This document shows, piece by piece, positions 57,960 to 64,000 of a stretch of DNA of 64,000 bases (positions are counted from its first letter, which is position 1; the number at the start of each line of letters is the position of its first letter). Made by a program: the position numbers and the translations under genes. The stretch comes from Chelonoidis abingdonii. Taxonomy: Eukaryota; Chordata; Testudines; Testudinidae. The stretch spans positions 39,782,976 through 39,846,975 of the forward strand of contig NC_133774.1 in assembly GCF_003597395.2 (NCBI RefSeq), given 5' to 3'. The notes beneath the pieces are model-generated. The model was not told the origin of the DNA and did not search any database. It saw nothing but the letters and a program-made list of their open reading frames with translations.

Positions 57960-58765
57960 CTTCACATGGGCAATGAGATCCACCATGGCCTGACAGCATG
58001 CTTCTGGAAGGAAGGCCCTGGTTCGTGCTGGACTGGCATTAAGGTGAACTTTTCTGTGTTTATTAACAGGCCCAAGTCATTGCAGGTGGAGCGTACCAAA
58101 TCAAGGCTTCTCTGCACCTGACCCAGAGACCTGCCCCTGATGAGCCAGTTGTTGAGGTACAGAAAGATCTGGACACCCTCATCCCCTGATGTCTGAGGTA
58201 AGCCGTTACTGGCACCACTCATTTTGTGAACACTTTGGGGGGCAATGACAGGCCAAAGGTTAGCACTGTGAACTGGAAGTGGCACCCAGCCACTATGAAA
58301 TGCAGGAACTGTCTGCATCCTGGGAATATGGAGACATGGAAGTAAGCATCCTTTAAGTCTCGGATCCAGGGAAGGGATAATGGAGGCCAGGAGACCATGC
58401 AGAACTTCAATTTCATGAAAGACTTGTTGAGGCCAGGTAGGTCTAGGATGAGTCTGAGGCCCCGCCTCGGCCTTCGGGATTAGGAAGTAACAGGAGTAGA
58501 ATCCTCTGCCTTCCATGTCCCATGGAATTGCGTCCACGGCCTCCAACTGTGGAAGCTTGTTGACCTCCTGAACCAGAAGTTGCCCGTGAGAGGGGTCCCT
58601 GAAGAGGGATGGAGAAGCAGTGGGGCGGGAAGCGGGGATATCCTTAAACTGCAGGGTATAGCCCCGAGCTACTATGTCCCGTACGCAGCGGTCCAAGGTA
58701 ACCCGCAACCAGGCCAAGTGCAGGAGTGGAGGAATGCTACCATCATCACAAACAAAACCCCATGT
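57960..58765 (-). pseudogene. DIRS B reverse transcriptase, YLNN at the active site
   Basis: The frame is open for 310 codons (58894-57962), the first part upstream of about 58765 being non-RT. Landmarks are TLQFKDIPASRPTASPSLF, SCYFLIPKAEAG, then palm pieces, and FLYLNNWLIRGRSLGQVQ where YLDD is expected. Both catalytic aspartates are asparagine, which would abolish polymerisation. The palm between about 58420 and 58220 is shifted into another frame. The long open stretch is probably chance survival rather than selection. Confidence 0.8.
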
Positions 58766-60599
58766 TTTTGCAGGAAGTCTAATAAAAGTGTCATGATTAT
58801 GTTGTGTCTCTGAAAGTGACTCTACAATTAAAACTTTGGGAATACTGAGTGTTATTGAACTTATGAGTGATGCTAGGGCACAAACCAGGAACATAAAACA
58901 AATATGTTAATTAAATGTGTCATTATAAACATGGGACTGTCGCTCTATGTTTTGATAAAGTAGAAATGTTTGAAGATGGTATTTCAAAGAACAAAAAAAC
59001 CCTATTTAAACAGTTTATTTTTTAGCATTCACTCGATTTTGGTTTTTAAATTTAGCTTCACAGCCAATTCTGTAACACTGGAAATACAGCCCTGTTCTGT
59101 TCAACCAAATCAGCAGCTGGATGTTTGTTCATTATGCTGATAGGCAGGATATTGAGAGATACAGTTTGCTTTTGTTTAAACAAGCAATAGGCATTTCTGT
59201 GCCATGTAAGGAGAGTTTACTGGGTGGGGAGAAGGGGTTGAAGATACTGTAACTGTAAAGCAGTAATATCAGACCAGTTCTGATATGGCAAAGAGTGTAG
59301 AATTTCAGCGTCATTTTATAAAGTAAGCTCTGTACAGAGTGCACTACAAGTAACTACACAACTCTGTCTCCCTTCTTTTCCTTCAGTTATATCGGTAGAA
59401 CAGTGTCACAAGGCTGACCTCTACTGGGAAGATTTTGACCTCTACCTGAATCATGAATTATTAAAACACGAACTTCTAAAACAGAGGCAAAACACACACA
59501 CACACACCCCTCTTGTGTATTGCCGGGGTAGGGGGAAGGATCCTTTCAAATTCCAGATATTTAATATAGGATCCATCACCAAGGCTGTTTACTATCCCTT
59601 TGTAGCTGACACTACAAACACATATTCAGCAAAGAATGAACTATCCAGCAACTCACCCTCCCTCCACAGTTTAAATGTAAAGATAGAACATAAAATAGCT
59701 GTTTTTAATAATGTTTGCTCTAAGCATGAGCATTATATTTAAACATTAAAATTGCATAATAAATCTTGATAACAGGAGGCAAAGACCAGGCAGAGAACAC
59801 ACACACACACACACACACACACTGTTGCTTTTTTAATCCATCTTTCCAGCCTCCTAATACAGGGGCTAGACAGTCCCCTGCCAAAAATTAAGGAGCGTCA
59901 GGAAGTGCAACTGAATTACAGGAAGCTTCTCTCACTATAAACTAATCCTAATATTCTAGAGATCATGTGTTAGATCTAAGTGTCATTATCACACAGGAAA
60001 AAAAACCATAGCAATGAGAAAGGAAGCATAGGAGGCCCAAGGCCCATACTGGTTCAAGAGACAATTCATCATATCACTTTTGATGTCTAAGTGAAACCGA
60101 TGTCTGGAATAGAAAATTTACTCAGAGTAGTTACACATTACCTCAGATAAACACTAAATACGTTCTTAGCCCCCAAGCCACACTTTCCAAGTGTCAATCA
60201 AGTTCATAACCAATGCAAAACAAAGAAAACATTAATAAACATACTTAGCATTTGGGAGCCAGTCAGCAGAATATACTTCAGTATCTCTGTCCTTCCCTTG
60301 CCCTCTCAGTAGAGACCCCTTGTATTAGAACAAAAAGACTTATCTGCTAGCCTGACTACAGTCCTGGGAAGAGCATAGCTGCCTTCCATTACCCCACAAT
60401 TAGAGTAGGGAGGGACGCACCTGTGCCTTGTTAACTGTAGCTGATGGCCTGTCTTTTCCTATACCTGCAAAGGTGTTAACTCCACCAGAGAGGTCCTTTG
60501 GGGCCATCTGCCTGTCCCAAGTCAGGATAAAGGAGGAGGGTTGGGCGTGGGGCTAGCAACTCCACCCCGTAAAATATCAACCTGCTACAGAAACGCCAA
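58766..60599. other. No gene; CA repeats
   Basis: Microsatellites occur at about 59488-59508 (CA) and 59796-59822 (CA). No exon or element can be supported. The left part (58766-59000) may be the target of the DIRS B insertion. Confidence 0.4.
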
Positions 60600-60607
60600 A
60601 TTTTTTG

Positions 60608-61312
60608 CTATATCAGCCTGATAGTCGCATCGCAGGTGTTACTGACGCCTCTTTCCCTTGCCTTGGTGTCCCACCGCATGCCCTGCTGTGTGTCAGTGCT
60701 GCTTGCGAGTGTATGTCCTATCCAACTACCCCCTTCTCCTTCTGATTTCTTCTCTGCTGGGAGTTGACGGGTTCCCTCCAAGAGGTGGGATGTACTGATG
60801 GTGTCTGGCCAGCAGATCTGGAGAATGCGTCCGAGGTAGCTATATGAAGTCTGGATCTCCTGGTGGTTGTTTTGGTTGTTCTCCAGGTTCAAGCTCATAC
60901 AGTAGGACTGATTCTCACATTGGAAGGTGAACAGTCGAATTTTTGGTTTGCCAGACGCTCTCGGAGCTCCAGATGTTCTTGAGCGTAAAAGGCTGCTCTT
61001 GCGACTACAATCCCTTACGTTGATGTCTGTGTCTGTGCCACCCTGTGGTCGATGATGCTACCTAGGTAGGTGAAGGACTGCACTCTTCCAAGGGCTTCAT
61101 TCAGTGTGACGGGTCGTTGCTGATGGAATTAATCTAAGGATCTTGGGCTGTCCCTGTAATGTTGAGGCCAACGCTTGATGACTGTGGCTGCCACAGTGTG
61201 GTCTTCTCTTGCATCTGCCTTTACTGTGCGAAGGGAGTGCAAGATCGTCAGCAAAGTCCAGGTCCATCAAAGCTGGGTCCACAACGTCACTGATTCCGTT
61301 CTACACTCGTAG
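60608..61312 (-). pseudogene. RTE RT catalytic part and C-terminus
   Basis: Minus-strand pieces: ERNGISD-like bases near 61305-61285, then MDLDFADDLALPSH (61272-61232) with the catalytic FADD intact, further left RILQICWPDTIST and EGTRQLPAEKK (near 60830-60760), then SWIGHTLASS and a TRARQA-like stretch, ending near 60608. The pieces are in more than one frame. It is the C-terminal third of an RTE-type ORF2. Confidence 0.8.
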
Positions 61313-61316
61313 TGGC

Positions 61317-62735
61317 ACAAGCGGATCCACAAGAGTACCTGGGTATCACCAGCAGGCATGACAGAAAAATCAGATCGACCATGTCTGCATTCTAGCAAGA
61401 AGTTCAGAAGATCCTTGCAGGCGTGATTAGAGTTAGAAGAGGAGCAGACGCGGCGTCCGACCATCACTTAGTGGTGGCTAGATTGAAGCTGAAGCTGAAG
61501 CAGAACTGGATAGATACGTCAGACAGAAGAGTGAAGTACAACGTCAGCCTTCTGAAGGACCATAAGACCAAGAAGATTTTGGACTGATGCTGAAGAATAA
61601 GTTTCAGTATTACAGGATCGTCTGAGGAAGAGGAAGACAGTGTACTAAACAGATGCAGAAAGTGAGAGAGACACTTAGGTTAGTATGCCAGGAAGTGCTT
61701 GGAATTAAGAAAACACCAGCAGAAAGAGTGGATCACAGCAGAGACCTTGACCAAGATAGAGACAGAAGAGAAAGAAGGCAGCAGTCAACAACAGCAGGAC
61801 TAGAGCTGCAAAGGCCAAAGCTCAAAAAGAGTATGCTGAAGCCCACAGAGCAGTGAAGAGGAAATATTAGGAAGGACAAGAGAGAGTATGTGGATGAACT
61901 GGCAGCAGAAGCGGAGCAGGCAGCATACAGCGTAACATGAAACAGCTGTATGATACTACCAAGCGACTGTCTGGAAAGTTCAGCAAGCCAGAACGTCCCG
62001 TAAAAGACAAGCAGGGAAAAGTCTATACAGGAATGAACAACAGATGAATCAAGATGGCGGAGCACTTTGAGGAACTCCTGAACAGACCAGCACCACCAAA
62101 TCCACCAGACATTAACCCAGCCAACGAGGACCTCCCAATTAATTGCGATAAACCAACCAGAGATGAGATCAGAAAAGCCATCACCATGATGAAGAACAGG
62201 AAGGCGGCTGGACCTGATGACATCCCAGCAGAGGCCCTGAAAGCAGACCTGGATGCTTCAGTGGAAATGCTGTACCCCCTCTTGAGAAATATGGGAAGAA
62301 GAAGTGATTCCGGCAGACTGGAAAGAGGGATATCTCATCAAAAATCCCCAGAAAAGGAGACCTTAGCAACTGTGCCAATTATAGAGGAATCACACTCCTG
62401 TCGGTGCCAGGGAAGGTCTTCAACCGAGTTCTCTTAGAGAGAATGAAGGATGCCGTCGATCCACAGCTACGAGATGAACAGGCAGGTTTCCGGCAGAACA
62501 GATCATGCACGGACCAGATAGCAACGCTTCGCATCATAGTCGAGCAGTCTGTGGAGTGGAACTCCTCGTTGTACATCAACTTTGTTGACTATGAGAAAGC
62601 GTTCGATAGCGTGGATCGAGAGACCCTCTGGAAGCTCCTTCGGCACTACGGCATTCCAGCAAAAGGTGGTCAACCTGATCAAGAACTCATATGATGGTAT
62701 ACACTGTAGAGTGATGCTATGCAGACATGGTTTGA
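61317..62735 (+). pseudogene. RTE endonuclease end and RT start (inverted block)
   Basis: On the plus strand: an endonuclease stretch QIDHVCI-like near 61372, then RRGADAASDHHLVVARLKLKLK (61437-61500), a linker with SGKFSKPERPVKDKQGK (61975-62020), EHFEELLNRPAPPNPPD (62060-62108), MMKNRKAAGPDDIPAEAL (62190-62240), VPGKVFNRVLLERMKDAVD (62403-62460), QAGFRQNRSCTDQIATLR (62480-62535) and NFVDYEKAFDSVDRETLWK (62578-62634). It ends at a SYDGIHC-like point near 62700. Several frames are needed, but the motifs are well kept. Confidence 0.8.
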
Positions 62736-62736
62736 T

Positions 62737-63450
62737 TGATTTTCTGTCATGCCTGCTGTGATACCCAGGTACTCTTGTGATCCGCTTGTTGAGGAAAGAT
62801 GCTACTTCCTTGACCAGTGTTTTGGTTAAGTGCACACAGATCCACAAACCCTCTCCATTCTCATCACTCTCCCAGAGCTATGGGTCCCACTTGACTTTGT
62901 TCGATAATCCTGTTGGGTTGTTCAGGTCCAATTTTAGGCTATTAAGTCTCCATAAGGCATGATTGAATGTCTTTGTCTTGGAGGAGAATTCTTCTAATAA
63001 TTTTTCTGGAGTTGTTGTAAAAGATTAATCTTTTAGTACCTCTCTTCGCTGTCATTAGTTGCGAGCGTGCAGCCAGCTGAACAACATCATTTCTTATCTC
63101 CTCTACATTTATTAGTTCTGAAGGCTGCCACATGTATGTATCTTTGGGACCATGTGTCTCTCCCATACAATTCAGTGCTCTCTGTGCCTGCGTTGTGTAC
63201 AACATTAAAGCCTACTCCCTGGTGTGTGGCGAGTTGCGATACGCTCTCTATGTCCTGATACAGTACACAAGCTTCTCCTTGCAACGAGGTCGTCTCTGTC
63301 CAGCTTGCGCCATTGTTTCGCTAATTGCCTAATAGGGGCAGGGTTGTTGCTTCCTCATCTCTGTCATTGCAACCTGCGCGTCTTTCCTGACTCGTACCAT
63401 TGGATCTCACGTATTCACTTGTGTCCTGTATGGTTAGATCCCCCTGGTTG
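62737..63450 (-). pseudogene. RTE endonuclease N-terminal part, decayed
   Basis: On the minus strand, mixed frames give: a YESGKTRRLQ-like stretch (near 63400), WTETTSLQGEACVLYQD (63310-63260), THQGVGFNVVHNAGTE (63235-63180), then an AFRTNKC stretch and CTLATND (near 63100-63060), YGDLIA (near 62950), DENGEGLWICV (near 62855) and KRITRVPGYHSR (near 62790-62755). The order agrees with an RTE apurinic-type endonuclease (HTLGVAL, QCYAPTND, MGDLNAKVG, NENGERF blocks), heavily mutated. It begins the element's ORF. Confidence 0.6.
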
Positions 63451-63581
63451 CATAAGAGGGTAATCAAGTTAGTGGCTATCCTCACGGCTTTCACCCACCT
63501 ACAGAGCGTATGCTATCTTCGAGTTTGAAGACCTCTCTCTCTTTCCAGGGGTAAAGAGTTCTTCGGTGTATGGGCTATACC

Positions 63582-63674
63582 TGGAACCAGCTAGAGCAAA
63601 TGGCCCAGGATAGAGGACTCTGGAGATCTGTGGTTGGCGGCCCATACCCCGATTGGGGTGAAGGGCATGAGTGA
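63582..63674 (+). pseudogene. RT C-terminal tail, plus strand, LINE fragment
   Basis: A 30-codon stretch ending in TGA reads WNQLEQMAQDRGLWRSVVGG then PYPDWGEGHE. W-Q-L-E...AQDR..WR..V.G is the usual end of RTE-related LINE proteins. It lies on the opposite strand from the start of the RTE at its left and is probably a separate insertion. Confidence 0.5.
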
Positions 63675-63889
63675 GTGAGTGTGCAAAGGTGTTATTGTTT
63701 TAATCTGTAGAACATAAGCTAGGTATTTCTGGCCCATGCAGATTTCCCTGCTCAGGCCCAAAGGCTCTGTGAGCTTTGTTACAGGACAGGAGAGCAAGCC
63801 AAACTTTGAATGATGTATGTTAGACTTAAACTCCTGAAAGTAAAACAAATTAGTTAGAACAGAGTTATGTTCCTGATGTGAGGAGATTC

Positions 63890-64000
63890 ACGGTTTAAGG
63901 CCAAAAGGGACCATTAAATCCCTTTTTTTTTAGCCTGACTTCTTGTATATCACACTCCAGTAAATTTCACCCATTTCTGTCGCTCTTTCCTGCACGCTCC
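63890..64000 (-). mobile_element. CR1 LINE 3' end, running off the window
   Basis: AAGGCCAAAAGGGACCATTA, AGCCTGACTTCTTGTATATC and CAGTAAATTTCACCC are the reverse of a CR1 3' end, as at 20305 and 25826. An unusual T run interrupts it at about 63923-63931. The remainder lies outside the window. Confidence 0.7.

Larger units (their letters stand above)
55700..58765 (-). mobile_element. DIRS-type retrotransposon B, 5'-truncated
   Basis: The second element of the same class on the same strand has RT (58765-57960), RNase H (57850-57300), a following segment (57240-57080), recombinase (56930-55960) and a terminal hairpin (55700-55878). No gag is found to the right, so the 5' end is missing. Copy B lies directly upstream (sense direction) of copy A with about 10 bases between. 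Protein sequences of A and B are clearly different, so they are not a recent duplication. Confidence 0.8.
60600..63450 (-). mobile_element. RTE-type LINE with an inverted middle block
   Basis: The element runs right to left but its centre is flipped. Endonuclease N-terminal pieces lie on the minus strand (63450-62737), the block 61317-62735 reads on the plus strand (endonuclease C-terminus into RT), and the minus strand resumes at 61312 with the RT catalytic part to the C-terminus (60608). Inverted arms of about 53 bp lie at 61317-61371 and 62737-62789. About 40-45 residues between the last plus-strand and the next minus-strand RT motifs are missing. The clade call is from motif recognition. 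Confidence 0.75.

Overview
The window looks like repeat-dense, gene-free DNA from a non-avian sauropsid, most likely a turtle. That inference rests on the mix of families: many CR1 LINE copies, a Penelope-like element with a GIY-YIG nuclease, two DIRS-type tyrosine-recombinase retrotransposons, an RTE LINE, MIR-like SINEs, several families of solo LTRs and many hAT-type and TA-flanked DNA transposons. I found no host exon, tRNA, rRNA, bacterial-type operon or CRISPR. Every protein-like signal I trust belongs to a mobile element, and nearly all are frameshifted or truncated. Species and family names come from recognition, not from a search.

Layout. 1-1.6 kb: a CR1 split by a solo LTR. 3.7-8.4 kb: an LTR with a second solo LTR nested in it, then a near full-length Penelope element. 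8.4-9.9 kb: SINE tail with a hAT MITE, then a MITE split by a CR1. 9.9-13.3 kb: AT-rich, repeat-poor interval. 13.3-14.5 kb: solo LTR carrying a 74-bp Penelope-end insertion. 17-17.8 kb: LTR. 20.3-24.5 kb: long minus-strand CR1 split by two solo LTRs. 24.5-25.8 kb: MIR-like SINE holding a compact gypsy element that keeps only gag. 26-31.4 kb: hAT and TA-flanked MITEs. 32.4-35.1 kb: two CR1-like pieces, then an LTR with a Penelope fragment at its TATA box. 36-38.8 kb: a hAT tail and a 2-kb TA-flanked element. 40-43.3 kb: two CR1 copies facing each other. 44-45.7 kb: hAT MITE and an unassigned LINE tail. 47.5-58.8 kb: two DIRS elements head to tail, one of them broken by a hAT MITE, a solo LTR and a 2.8-kb hAT. 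60.6-63.5 kb: an RTE LINE with an inverted middle block. 63.9 kb to the end: start of another CR1.

The elements do not cooperate as a pathway. Their nesting gives a relative history: CR1, SINE and DIRS copies are the older layers, and LTR, gypsy, Penelope and hAT copies cut into them. Target-site duplications readable at base level fix the ends of many insertions. The most distinctive observations are the RTE inversion with about 53-bp inverted arms, the hairpin shared by the two DIRS 3' ends, and three Penelope insertions of very different length, each with a 12-14 bp duplication.
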